DNA of 36,424 nt from a bacterium (GTDB lineage: Bacteria > Desulfobacterota > Anaeroferrophillalia > Anaeroferrophillales > Tharpellaceae). The stretch spans positions 1-36,424 of the forward strand of contig JAOZQE010000010.1 of assembly GCA_029932385.1 (NCBI GenBank). The letters are read 5' to 3'. Within the stretch, counting starts at the first letter, position 1. Every line of letters starts with the position of its first letter. The notes below the pieces were generated by a model. That model was not told the origin of the DNA and did not search any database. It saw only the letters and a list, made by a program, of their open reading frames with translations. A program made the translations under genes and the position numbers. Below, piece by piece: positions 1 to 7,594 of this stretch.

Positions 1-391
1 TGATGGCGGGGCCGGAATAGAGGAAAGCCGTGGCCGGCCCGAGACCGGCACCCATGCGGTAGATTCCGGCAAACAGCGGCAGCACGGTGCAGGAGCAGAC
101 CGCCAGAATAGTTCCGGAAACCGAGGCCACCCCGTAAGCCAGAATTTTATTGGCTTTGGCCCCGAGATATTTCATGACCGAGGCCTGGCTTATAAAAACC
201 GCGATCGCCCCGGCGATAAAAAAAGCCGGAATCAAACATAAAAGTACATGCTCACGGGCATACCACTTCGCCAGATAGAGGGCCTCCATAATGGCATTGT
301 CAAATCTTTGCGACCCGACCGGGAGATAGAAAAAAGCTAAAAACACCCCGATAATCAGGAGCAGCTTTTTCCACTCAGATTTCCAACTCAT
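1..391 (-). CDS. ArsP/DUF318-type permease, truncated by the window edge
   Basis: Only the N-terminal 130 residues are present; the gene runs off the left edge. The start is ATG at 391, with a GAGG ribosome site 5-8 bases upstream. The protein opens with a transmembrane segment (about residues 9-25) and a second one (about 48-68). A hydrophobic stretch follows carrying the motif VCSCTVLPLF and then GIYRMGAGLGPATAFLYSGP. The Cys-Ser-Cys followed by a Pro-rich membrane turn is characteristic of the DUF318/ArsP permease family, inner-membrane exporters linked to organoarsenicals or metals. It lies 52 bases downstream of an ArsR-type repressor on the same strand, so both probably form one metalloid- or metal-inducible operon. 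Substrate cannot be set from this fragment: trivalent organoarsenical, arsenite or Cu/Zn are all possible. The fold call is firm, the substrate is inference. Confidence 0.8.
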   Translation of the reverse strand, partial: MSWKSEWKKLLLIIGVFLAFFYLPVGSQRFDNAIMEALYLAKWYAREHVLLCLIPAFFIAGAIAVFISQASVMKYLGAKANKILAYGVASVSGTILAVCSCTVLPLFAGIYRMGAGLGPATAFLYSGPAI

Positions 392-443
392 AGATACCTC
401 TTAAGGTGTCATGTTCCACCAGATCAAATACAAACGCATAAAA

Positions 444-767
444 CTACGCAATCAGAGCCGCCTGCGCTTTTGCCTGGGACTCAATTACCGCCTCAACACA
501 GCTCATAAAACTTAAAACGCAGGGCACTTTCAAACGATAGAAAACCTGCTTGCCGCGCTTTTCATCTTCGACAATCCCCGCCTGTTTCAAAATCGACAGA
601 TGTTTTGAAATTGTCGAAAAATCAACCTCAATCACATCAACAAATTCGCAAACACACCTCTCGCCGAAACCCAGCTGTTCCACCATCCACAACCGGGTCG
701 GATGGGCCAGCGCCTTGAGTACTTTGGCTTTAGCTTCGTACAGTCTCTTCTCTTGTGCATTCATCAT
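444..767 (-). CDS. ArsR/SmtB-family metalloid-sensing repressor
   Basis: A winged-helix repressor of about 107 residues that would bind its operator without metalloid and release it on binding. The helix-turn-helix is seen at about residues 20-70 (ALAHPTRL, then DFSTISKHLSILKQAGIV, then a wing with VFYRLK). The recognition region carries CVC (Cys38, Cys40), the position of the ELCVCDL arsenite site in classical ArsR; Cys83 and Cys90 may add ligands. The frame stays open upstream to 860, but GAGGTGAG immediately before the paired ATG codons at 767 and 764 points to a start there. The upstream extension would also run through the promoter and operator-like palindrome. The next gene on this strand is the ArsP-type permease, which this protein likely controls. 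The family call is secure; arsenic specificity is inferred from the CVC motif. Confidence 0.9.
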   Translation of the reverse strand: MMNAQEKRLYEAKAKVLKALAHPTRLWMVEQLGFGERCVCEFVDVIEVDFSTISKHLSILKQAGIVEDEKRGKQVFYRLKVPCVLSFMSCVEAVIESQAKAQAALIA

Positions 768-784
768 CTCACCTCTCATTAGTC

Positions 785-821
785 TATTTGGCCAAATAAC
801 CATATATAAGCATTTTGTCAA
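785..821 (-). promoter_or_regulatory. arsR promoter with overlapping palindromic operator
   Basis: Read on the minus strand there is a -35 TTGACA (821-816), a 17-base spacer, and a -10 TATTTG (798-793). The -10 sits inside a perfect 14-bp palindrome, TATTTGGCCAAATA (785-798), about 18 bases ahead of the repressor start codon. Repressor binding to the palindrome would block polymerase. ArsR-family operators are typically AT-rich imperfect dyads placed like this, so autoregulation is a reasonable inference. Confidence 0.6.
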
Positions 822-959
822 GATTTCTTTATTGAGGTTTTTCACTCGCCGGATAGCCACTTAACTATTTTAAGGAATGGAGCTTACATTTCCCCGTGAC
901 ATGTGCTAAATCTTAAATATCTCCAACTTTCTGACAAATATTCTCATCCAGGATATAAG

Positions 960-2204
960 ATGAAGCTTCTCCATACCTCAGACTGGCACCTGGGCCGCGC
1001 TCTTTACGGCCGCAGACGCTACGACGAATTTTCGGCCTTTCTCGACTGGCTCGGTGATACCATCGAAACGGAAAAAATTGAGGTTCTACTGGTAGCCGGC
1101 GACATCTTCGATAACAGCACCCCCGGCAATCAGGCCCAGGAGCTATATTACCGCTTCCTCTGCCGCATGGTCAATTCCGGTTGCCGCCACATTGTCATTA
1201 TCGCCGGCAACCACGACTCCCCCTCCTTTCTCGACGCTCCGAAAAAACTTCTTCATACTTTGAATGTCAATGTGATCGGTGCAAAAACGGAATCTATTGC
1301 AGATGAGGTCATTATTCTTGAGGATAAAAACGGTATGCCGGCAGCCATTATCTGTGCCGTGCCCTACCTCCGGGATAAGGATCTCCGCACGGTTGAACCG
1401 GGGGAGACAGTCGCCGATAAAAACAGTAAGCTCATAGCCGGACTACACCGGCATTACGCTGAAGTCTGTGCCGCCGCGGAACAACAGCGGCGGCAACTTA
1501 ACACCGGCAAACCCGGCTTTGATATCCCAATTATTGCCATGGGGCACCTTTTTACGTCCGGCGGCCGCACCAGCGACGATGACGGAGTCAGAGAACTCTA
1601 TGTCGGCTCACTGGCCCATGTCGGCAAGGATCTCTTTCCGAAAGTAATTGACTATCTGGCTTTAGGCCACCTGCACATACCTCAATGTGTGGCTGAAACC
1701 GAATATTTCCGTTATTCAGGATCACCGATCCCGATGGGCTTCGGTGAAGCCCGGCAGCAGAAAGAGGTGGTCATCATCGAGTTCAACAATGGTATCCGGA
1801 TTATCCGCAAACTCCCGGTTCCCGGTTTTCAGAGACTGGCAAAAATCAGTGGCTCGCTGGATGAAATCCGGTTGCAAATAGAAGAGCTTAAATGTAAATC
1901 CAGCTCCACCTGGCTGGAGATTGATTATACCGATTCTCAACCTGTCGGCAATCTCAAAACGCGGCTGGATGAGTTTATTGAAGACTCGTCACTTGAAATC
2001 TTAAGGGTTAACAACCACCGCATAATTGACAAAATTCTCCATCCTGTTCATGAACATGAAACCCTTGACGATCTTGATCTAAACGAGGTCTTTTCACGCT
2101 GTCTCGACAACTTCAAGATACCGGCGGAGGAGCGTTCCGAAATAACCCGGTCATACAACGAAATTATCAACGCTCTTCATGAAGATGACGTTAATGCACA
2201 GTAA
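960..2204 (+). CDS. sbcD: SbcD, nuclease subunit of the SbcCD complex
   Basis: This is the Mre11-type metallophosphoesterase that cleaves DNA hairpins and protein-blocked ends together with SbcC. The calcineurin-like metal-binding motifs appear in order: HTSDWH near the N-terminus (Asp8, His10), AGDIFDN, AGNHDSP, and GHLH before the C-terminal capping domain. I chose ATG at 960 (414 residues). It has AGGA six bases upstream and gives the standard start MKLLHTSDWHLG. The open frame extends back to 903, but the extra 19 residues are not family-like. sbcC begins 11 bases after the stop, so the two are cotranscribed. Length and motifs are normal. Confidence 0.96.
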   Translation: MKLLHTSDWHLGRALYGRRRYDEFSAFLDWLGDTIETEKIEVLLVAGDIFDNSTPGNQAQELYYRFLCRMVNSGCRHIVIIAGNHDSPSFLDAPKKLLHTLNVNVIGAKTESIADEVIILEDKNGMPAAIICAVPYLRDKDLRTVEPGETVADKNSKLIAGLHRHYAEVCAAAEQQRRQLNTGKPGFDIPIIAMGHLFTSGGRTSDDDGVRELYVGSLAHVGKDLFPKVIDYLALGHLHIPQCVAETEYFRYSGSPIPMGFGEARQQKEVVIIEFNNGIRIIRKLPVPGFQRLAKISGSLDEIRLQIEELKCKSSSTWLEIDYTDSQPVGNLKTRLDEFIEDSSLEILRVNNHRIIDKILHPVHEHETLDDLDLNEVFSRCLDNFKIPAEERSEITRSYNEIINALHEDDVNAQ

Positions 2205-2215
2205 AGCGGCAAACC

Positions 2216-5200
2216 ATGAAAATTCTTGAATTAAGATTCAAAAACTTAAATTCACTCGCCGGTGAATGGGTCATAGATTTAACCTCGCCGGAGTATCTGG
2301 CCGATGGTATATTCGCGATTACCGGCCCTACCGGAGCTGGGAAATCAACAATTTTAGACGCGATCTGCCTAGCCCTCTACGGAGCCACTCCGAGACTCGG
2401 CAGAATCACCAAAAGCGGCAATGAAATTATGTCCCGGCAAACCGGCGAATGCTTTGCCGAAGTAACCTTTGCTGCTGCGGCCGGACGCTTCCGCTGCCAC
2501 TGGAGCCAGCACAAATCTCATAAACGGCCTGACGGCAACCTGATTGAAACCCGGCATGAAATTGCCGATGCCGTCAGCGGTAAAATCCTGGAATCAAAAA
2601 AACGCGAGGTCGCGACCGTCATTGAGCAGAAAACCGGGATGAATTTCGAACGCTTCACCCGCTCCAGCCTCCTGGCTCAAGGCGAATTTGATACTTTCCT
2701 GAAAGCCGATTCAGATAAACGTGCCCCGATTCTGGAACAGATCACCGGCAGCGAAATCTACAGTGAAATCTCAAAGAAAGTTCACGAACACCAACGAAAT
2801 GAACAGGAAAAATTGCGAGAACTGCAGGCGGAAACATCTGGGATCACGATTCTCAGTGAATCTCAGGAGAGTGAGATCATCCAGGAACTTGCCAGGAAAC
2901 AGAAATCCGCGGCCACCCTGGCGGTTGAGGTCGAGAAAATCGAAAAAGCGATCACCTGGCATCAGGTAATTGAGCGGATCCGCCTGGAACTTGACTCGTT
3001 GGTTCGGGAAACGCAAGAGCTGCAGACTGCCATCAAAATTTTTCAGCCGGAGCGGGAACGGCTCGGCCGAGCCCGGAAAGCCGCGGAGTTGGAAGGAATT
3101 TACGCAACCCTGATTTTAACCCGAAAACAGCAAGATAGTGATCTGCAAGGCCTTAAAGATGAAGAGCTCCAGCTCCCTAAAATCATGCAGAAAGCAGGCG
3201 AGAAGGAAGAGGAACTAAAAAAACTGGAGCAACTGACCATAAAAGCAAAAAAGGAGCAGTCGGAACTGACCCCGCTGATCCAAAAAATCCGGACTCTCGA
3301 TCAACAGCTTTCCGACCGCAAGAACGCATTCGCCCAAGAAGAACTTGAAGCCGGAAAGGTTTCTGAAGAGATTGCCGTTAATACAAAATCAGGTAAGCAG
3401 ATCCGGCTCCGGATTGAACGGGCGCAAAAAGATCTTACCTTGATACAAGCTGATCTGGAAAAACATGCCGGCAATGAATTACTGCTGACTGAATTTGCCG
3501 GCATCAAAGAACAGTTGAGCCTTCTGCTCTCCTTGCAGGAGGATATATCCACCATGGAAACTTCCCGCCGTGAAGCTAAAAAACAGCTGCAGGCCACGAC
3601 TGCGGAACTCGCCATCCGGAGCAGCAATTTAATCACCGCGAACCAGAAACTGGAAAAGACCCGACAACAAGTTCGCAACAAAAAAACCGATCTAGTTAAA
3701 TTGCTGGGTGAACGCCTGCTACGTGAATATCGCATCGAAAAAGAGACCCGGCTCAGGGAGATGGCTTTTAAACGAAAGATTGCTGATCTGCAAACCTACC
3801 GGGAACAACTTGAAGAGGGCCGTCCCTGTCCTTTATGCGGAGCTTGTGAACATCCCTACGCCCGAAACAATGTACCGGAAACAGCGGCAGCCGAAAAAGA
3901 GATTGAGACTCTGACGGTTTTAATTGATCAGGCGGAAAAGCTTGAATTAGAAATCAAAAAACTGGAATCTAAGGAAAAAGAGGGTGTTGCCCAAGTTGCA
4001 GAAACCGCTAAACTTGAGGCGGAAACCGGCAATGAAAAGAATAACGTGTTAGAAACCTTAAGCCGGATCACCGATGATCTCAATCGGAACCAAACCCGTT
4101 TCACACAATTAAAAGAAGCGCTTTCAAACCGGCTGCGGCCTTTAGGATTTGCAAAAATAAGTGACTCCGACCTGCCGGAGTTGGCAAATTCACTACAGTC
4201 CCGACTTGACCACTGGCAGGAGCAGTATTTAAAGAAAACTGAACTTGAAAAAGAGCTGCTTAAATTTAACAGCGCCCGGAAAGAGATTGAGGCGATAATT
4301 GCCACTCAAAATCAGTCGCTGATCGGAATCCAACAGAGGCTCGCCACCCGTAAAAATGGATATCAAGCCCTGGTGTCTGAACGTCAACATCTCTTCGGCA
4401 GCAAAAAACCTGACACAGAGCAGACTCGCCTGGAAAACGCCGTGACTGCGGCCGAACAGGCGGAAAAAACTTTATCTACGGAATGTACCAGCGTCAAAGA
4501 GCATCTGCAGGCAGTCAGAATCCGCATAACTGAGTTAACTAAACGGGTGAAAACCCGAGTCACTGAACTTAAGACTCTGGAAACTGATTTCAGCCGGGCC
4601 CTGCACACATCAGGTTTTATCAATGAACAATCATTTATCGCCCAGCGCCTGTCGGCTGTGGAACGGAATCAATTGATGGCCAAAGCCGAACAACTCGATG
4701 CCCTGCAGACCAGTATCAAGGCTAGAAAGCAGGATAAGCAAAACCGTTTAAGTAAAGAAATCGATAAGAAAATCACCCCCACCCCGGCCCCAGAACTCGT
4801 AACCCGGCAGCAGGAACAATCGGAGATCCTGAAGCAGTCCCGGGATCATATTGCCGGCTTAAGACATAAATTAAGCGAAAACCGGACGGCACTCGCAAGG
4901 ATAAAAGAAAAACAGACTTTAATTGACGGACAGATGAAGGAGTGCCGGCGCTGGGATAACCTGCACCTTTTGATAGGTTCGGCTGACGGCAAAAAATATC
5001 GGAATTTTGCCCAGGGCCTGACCTTTGAAATGATGGTCTTTAATGCCAATCAGCAGCTCGACAAAATGACCGACCGCTACCTGCTTATACGTGATACTGA
5101 ACAGCCCCTGGAACTCAATGTTGTTGATAAATATCAGGCCGGCGAGATCCGCTCGACCAAAAATCTCTCCGGCGGTGAGAGTTTCATTGTCAGCCTGGCC

Positions 5201-5467
5201 CTGGCCTTAGGGCTCTCAAAAATGGCCAGCCGTAAGGTTCGGGTCGATTCTCTCTTTCTCGATGAAGGTTTCGGCACCCTGGATGAAGACGCCCTGGAAA
5301 CAGCTTTGGACACTCTGGCGAATTTGCAGCAAAACAATAAACTAATCGGCATCATTTCCCACGTCCCGGCCCTAAAAGAGAGAATCAGCACCCGGATCAA
5401 TATTCTCCCGGCCAGCGGCGGCAAAAGCACAATCACCGGCCCGGGTTGTAGGAAATTAAGTGGATAA
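2216..5467 (+). CDS. sbcC: SbcC, Rad50-like ATPase subunit of SbcCD
   Basis: A 1083-residue SMC-family ATPase that partners SbcD in processing DNA hairpins, inverted repeats and blocked double-strand ends. The Walker A loop GPTGAGKST is at residues 37-45. Long Glu/Lys/Leu-rich coiled coils fill about 180-510 and 560-900. The zinc hook CPLC is at 538-541, where two molecules would dimerise. The ABC signature LSGGES is near 984-989, and Walker B plus D-loop (LFLDEGFGTLD) near 1014-1024. All catalytic elements are present and the size is typical. There is only a weak ribosome site, and translation may be coupled to sbcD, which ends 11 bases upstream. A strong hairpin terminator follows the stop. 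Confidence 0.96.
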   Translation: MKILELRFKNLNSLAGEWVIDLTSPEYLADGIFAITGPTGAGKSTILDAICLALYGATPRLGRITKSGNEIMSRQTGECFAEVTFAAAAGRFRCHWSQHKSHKRPDGNLIETRHEIADAVSGKILESKKREVATVIEQKTGMNFERFTRSSLLAQGEFDTFLKADSDKRAPILEQITGSEIYSEISKKVHEHQRNEQEKLRELQAETSGITILSESQESEIIQELARKQKSAATLAVEVEKIEKAITWHQVIERIRLELDSLVRETQELQTAIKIFQPERERLGRARKAAELEGIYATLILTRKQQDSDLQGLKDEELQLPKIMQKAGEKEEELKKLEQLTIKAKKEQSELTPLIQKIRTLDQQLSDRKNAFAQEELEAGKVSEEIAVNTKSGKQIRLRIERAQKDLTLIQADLEKHAGNELLLTEFAGIKEQLSLLLSLQEDISTMETSRREAKKQLQATTAELAIRSSNLITANQKLEKTRQQVRNKKTDLVKLLGERLLREYRIEKETRLREMAFKRKIADLQTYREQLEEGRPCPLCGACEHPYARNNVPETAAAEKEIETLTVLIDQAEKLELEIKKLESKEKEGVAQVAETAKLEAETGNEKNNVLETLSRITDDLNRNQTRFTQLKEALSNRLRPLGFAKISDSDLPELANSLQSRLDHWQEQYLKKTELEKELLKFNSARKEIEAIIATQNQSLIGIQQRLATRKNGYQALVSERQHLFGSKKPDTEQTRLENAVTAAEQAEKTLSTECTSVKEHLQAVRIRITELTKRVKTRVTELKTLETDFSRALHTSGFINEQSFIAQRLSAVERNQLMAKAEQLDALQTSIKARKQDKQNRLSKEIDKKITPTPAPELVTRQQEQSEILKQSRDHIAGLRHKLSENRTALARIKEKQTLIDGQMKECRRWDNLHLLIGSADGKKYRNFAQGLTFEMMVFNANQQLDKMTDRYLLIRDTEQPLELNVVDKYQAGEIRSTKNLSGGESFIVSLALALGLSKMASRKVRVDSLFLDEGFGTLDEDALETALDTLANLQQNNKLIGIISHVPALKERISTRINILPASGGKSTITGPGCRKLSG

Positions 5468-5481
5468 TTTTAACTTTTACA

Positions 5482-5520
5482 ATTTAAGAGAGAATACCGC
5501 TCTCTTAAATCAAAGTTTTT
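5482..5520. terminator. Bidirectional rho-independent terminator between sbcC and the GGDEF gene
   Basis: A perfect 11-bp stem (ATTTAAGAGAG at 5482-5492 with CTCTCTTAAAT at 5500-5510) encloses a 7-base loop and is followed by CAAAGTTTTT on the plus strand. The minus strand has an A/T-rich flank, so it can also stop the convergent diguanylate cyclase gene. A second small hairpin, TGACAT-TTT-ATGTCA (5560-5574), lies between it and that gene. Confidence 0.8.
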
Positions 5521-5610
5521 CTGGCAGATAGATCGTACGACAAAAAAGGGCACCATGACTGACATTTTATGTCACTTTTATAGGTGTTTTTGATGGGAAA
5601 CAGTTTATCG

Positions 5611-6771
5611 TTACCCGGCAACACTCGACAAGAAGTTTTTGGGCCGGACGTCCGAATGTTCAACGCAGATCATATCGCGGCCTGATTCTTTAGCTTTATA
5701 GAGAAGCCTATCGGCTTCCAGCGTTATCTCGTCAAAAGATTTTTTCCAGGCAAAGGTGGCAATGCCGCCACTTAAGGTAACCTCAGTTTTCAGTTTGACA
5801 ACCTGGCGAATCCGGTCGCCAATCTCATACGCTTCCTGAGCTGATGCCAGAGGCAGAATCAACAGGAACTCTTCACCGCCATACCTGACCGCAATATCTT
5901 CTTCCCTGATTGTACTCTGGATCAACCTCGCAATATTTTGCAGCAGTTCATCACCGGCGGTATGACCCCTGGTATCATTATAATTCTTGAAGAAATCAAT
6001 ATCCATCATAATAACTGAGAATATCTCATTGTGCCTGATACTTCTAGGAATCAATTTTTTGACAACATCATATAGCTGCCGCCGATTCCAGAGACCGGTG
6101 AGAATATCCTTTTTGGAGAATTCATCATTTTGAATCTTCAAGCTGATAAATTCAATAAGATTCCGGCTTTGCTGTATGACCGCACGGGTTAGGATCAGCA
6201 AAAAGACAACACCGGTAATCCCCACTAATATTAAAACTCTATCCCCGCTCACGAATAATCTCAGTAGAGGGGGAACAAGGGTAATGCAGAGATAGATTAA
6301 AACCATATTTCTTGAGGAAGAGTACATGGAGACAACCACAGAACTGATCCCGACCTGGACAAGAACAACAAAAAGCAAGGAGATAACGATATTGCCGGTA
6401 TAGGGCAGGAAAGCCGTACTGCTCCAGAGTACGCCGGAGGCACAAAAGCCGCCGATAAAGTAGTACTCCCAGCGTTTTACATCATTGAGTAAAATAAGAT
6501 TATTGGCTACCCGAGAGTTAAAGGCCCGTAAAATAAAAACCCGGGGCAGGTTGACGACAATAATCAGAATTGTCCAGATCGCTATAATTTTATGATCAAG
6601 CCGGTTAACCATGAATAGAGGAAACAGAGCTACGATCAAAAAAATACTGACCAGGCCGCTGCGGCCGGCTTTATATAAAAGCTTTATCCGTTCGAAATCA
6701 ATTTCATTACGGTACTGAAAGAAATGGCTATCCAACTCTTTCTTAGCATCAAATGATTTATACTTCTGCAT
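5611..6771 (-). CDS. Membrane-anchored GGDEF diguanylate cyclase
   Basis: A 386-residue protein predicted to make cyclic di-GMP from two GTP at the inner membrane. After a short cytoplasmic N-terminus there are about six hydrophobic segments between residues 38 and 200, with no recognisable periplasmic ligand domain. The GGDEF domain follows at about 218-375. It starts with DILTGLWNRR and MDIDFFKNYND and has the active-site loop GGEEF at 298-302. An inhibitory RxxD site (REED, 289-292) lies exactly five residues before the loop, so product inhibition is expected. No EAL or HD-GYP domain is attached. The start ATG at 6771 has AGGA upstream. It stands alone, convergent with sbcC. The cyclase call is firm; the signal sensed is unknown. 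Confidence 0.93.
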   Translation of the reverse strand: MQKYKSFDAKKELDSHFFQYRNEIDFERIKLLYKAGRSGLVSIFLIVALFPLFMVNRLDHKIIAIWTILIIVVNLPRVFILRAFNSRVANNLILLNDVKRWEYYFIGGFCASGVLWSSTAFLPYTGNIVISLLFVVLVQVGISSVVVSMYSSSRNMVLIYLCITLVPPLLRLFVSGDRVLILVGITGVVFLLILTRAVIQQSRNLIEFISLKIQNDEFSKKDILTGLWNRRQLYDVVKKLIPRSIRHNEIFSVIMMDIDFFKNYNDTRGHTAGDELLQNIARLIQSTIREEDIAVRYGGEEFLLILPLASAQEAYEIGDRIRQVVKLKTEVTLSGGIATFAWKKSFDEITLEADRLLYKAKESGRDMICVEHSDVRPKNFLSSVAG

Positions 6772-7097
6772 AATTTCCTAGGGCCGTTCTACTGAGGGTC
6801 AACAATAAAGCCAGTTAAATTTACAGAGAAACAAATTGCTAAACTTTCCCTCTCCGACAAACCATCTGAATCATATACCGGCCTCTGTATTTATCAGTAA
6901 AAAAATCTCTAACTCTGTGATTTACAATGGCGATGGAGTGTGCCTTCTACTTAATGTATGCAAAAGGAATGCCTGAATGAAATTTTATGTCGACAACCTT
7001 TTTATTGCTGATGGCATGGAGAGGGCGCTTAGAAGAAAAGCCGCCGAGAAAAGATCAATAATCGCCCGACCATTCACAACCGGTCGAATGAAAACAA
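6772..7097. other. Intergenic region without a convincing gene
   Basis: This is the spacer between the diguanylate cyclase start and the tRNA terminator. It is AT-rich. I see no clear sigma-70 promoter for the cyclase, no hairpin array and no RNA family. A 46-codon plus-strand frame (6977-7117, with AAGGAA upstream) is present but runs into the tRNA terminator hairpin and encodes nothing recognisable. Confidence 0.6.
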
Positions 7098-7138
7098 AAA
7101 AACACCCGGCCGCATGAAAACTGCAACCGGGTGTTTTT
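7098..7138 (-). terminator. Terminator of the tRNA-Glu gene
   Basis: A perfect 12-bp inverted repeat (AAAAACACCCGG at 7098-7109 and CCGGGTGTTTTT at 7127-7138) encloses a 17-base loop. On the minus strand it begins nine bases after the tRNA CCA end and finishes in a T-rich run, as expected for an intrinsic terminator of a monocistronic tRNA. Confidence 0.8.
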
Positions 7139-7146
7139 GATTTTAA

Positions 7147-7224
7147 TGGCGTCCCCAAGGGGATTTGAACCCCTGTCGCCGCCGTGAAAGGGCGGTGTCC
7201 TGGGCCAGGCTAGACGATGGGGAC
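7147..7224 (-). tRNA. tRNA-Glu, anticodon TTC
   Basis: The minus strand folds as a full cloverleaf of 78 bases including an encoded CCA. The acceptor stem is GTCCCCA/TGGGGAC with discriminator G. The anticodon stem CCGCC/GGCGG encloses the loop CTTTCAC, giving anticodon TTC. The T arm is AGGGG-TTCAAAT-CCCCT. It is a single-gene transcription unit with its own promoter (7282-7310) and terminator (7098-7138). No integrase or duplicated tRNA 3' end was seen nearby, so it is not evidently used as an attachment site. Confidence 0.97.
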
Positions 7225-7281
7225 GCAGATAGTTCCGTTTTCACAGATAAGATGACCTACTCATTGTAAAATCGGAAGCGC

Positions 7282-7310
7282 TTTCTACCTTAAAATTCAT
7301 TCCTTGTCAA
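7282..7310 (-). promoter_or_regulatory. Promoter of tRNA-Glu
   Basis: On the minus strand TTGACA (7310-7305) is separated by 17 bases from TAGAAA (7287-7282). This puts the likely transcription start about 50 bases upstream of the mature tRNA 5' end, a normal leader for RNase P processing. Confidence 0.55.
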
Positions 7311-7594
7311 CAGTAAAAGTGAAGACCACCGGATAAAATTGGGCCCTCCATCCTCTTGTAATGATTCCCGTTTTATTTTGAGGTTGACAGTTCAACCCGG
7401 AAGATATAGGTTATATTCAAAGTCATTGTTCTTGAAATATGCTCATTAAGCAAACCGCCGGGCCGATAAACCGCCTGTTTGAACTTAATCTGAGCCATCA
7501 AAAACGGCTCGTTCAGAGGCTCTTCTTTCTGTTACACTCCTATCTTTGATGCCATCATCTTTAATAACCTGATATCACAAGAAAGCTTAACAAT
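7311..7594. other. Intergenic region and long leader ahead of the RNB exonuclease
   Basis: No gene is seen. It holds the promoter at 7376-7412, so the exonuclease mRNA would carry a leader of about 175 bases. A small hairpin GAGCC/GGCTC lies at 7492-7510 in the leader. No recognised riboswitch or binding site is apparent. Confidence 0.5.
7376..7412 (+). promoter_or_regulatory. Likely promoter of the RNB exonuclease gene
   Basis: A -35 TTGACA (7384-7389), 17-base spacer and weak -10 TAGGTT (7407-7412). The -35 is embedded in TTTTGAGGTTGACA (7376-7389), which is repeated exactly in front of def (9496-9509). Confidence 0.45.

Noticed and set aside
903-959. Upstream extension of sbcD to the ATG at 903.
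   Set aside because: The extra residues are not family-like, and the ATG at 960 has the better ribosome site and the standard N-terminus.
6977-7117. 46-codon plus-strand frame with AAGGAA upstream, between the diguanylate cyclase and tRNA-Glu.
   Set aside because: It ends inside the tRNA terminator hairpin, the product is basic and low in structure, and nothing in it is recognisable.
7147-7224. tRNA-Glu as a phage or island attachment site.
   Set aside because: No integrase, no repeat of the tRNA 3' end and no foreign gene block lie beside it.
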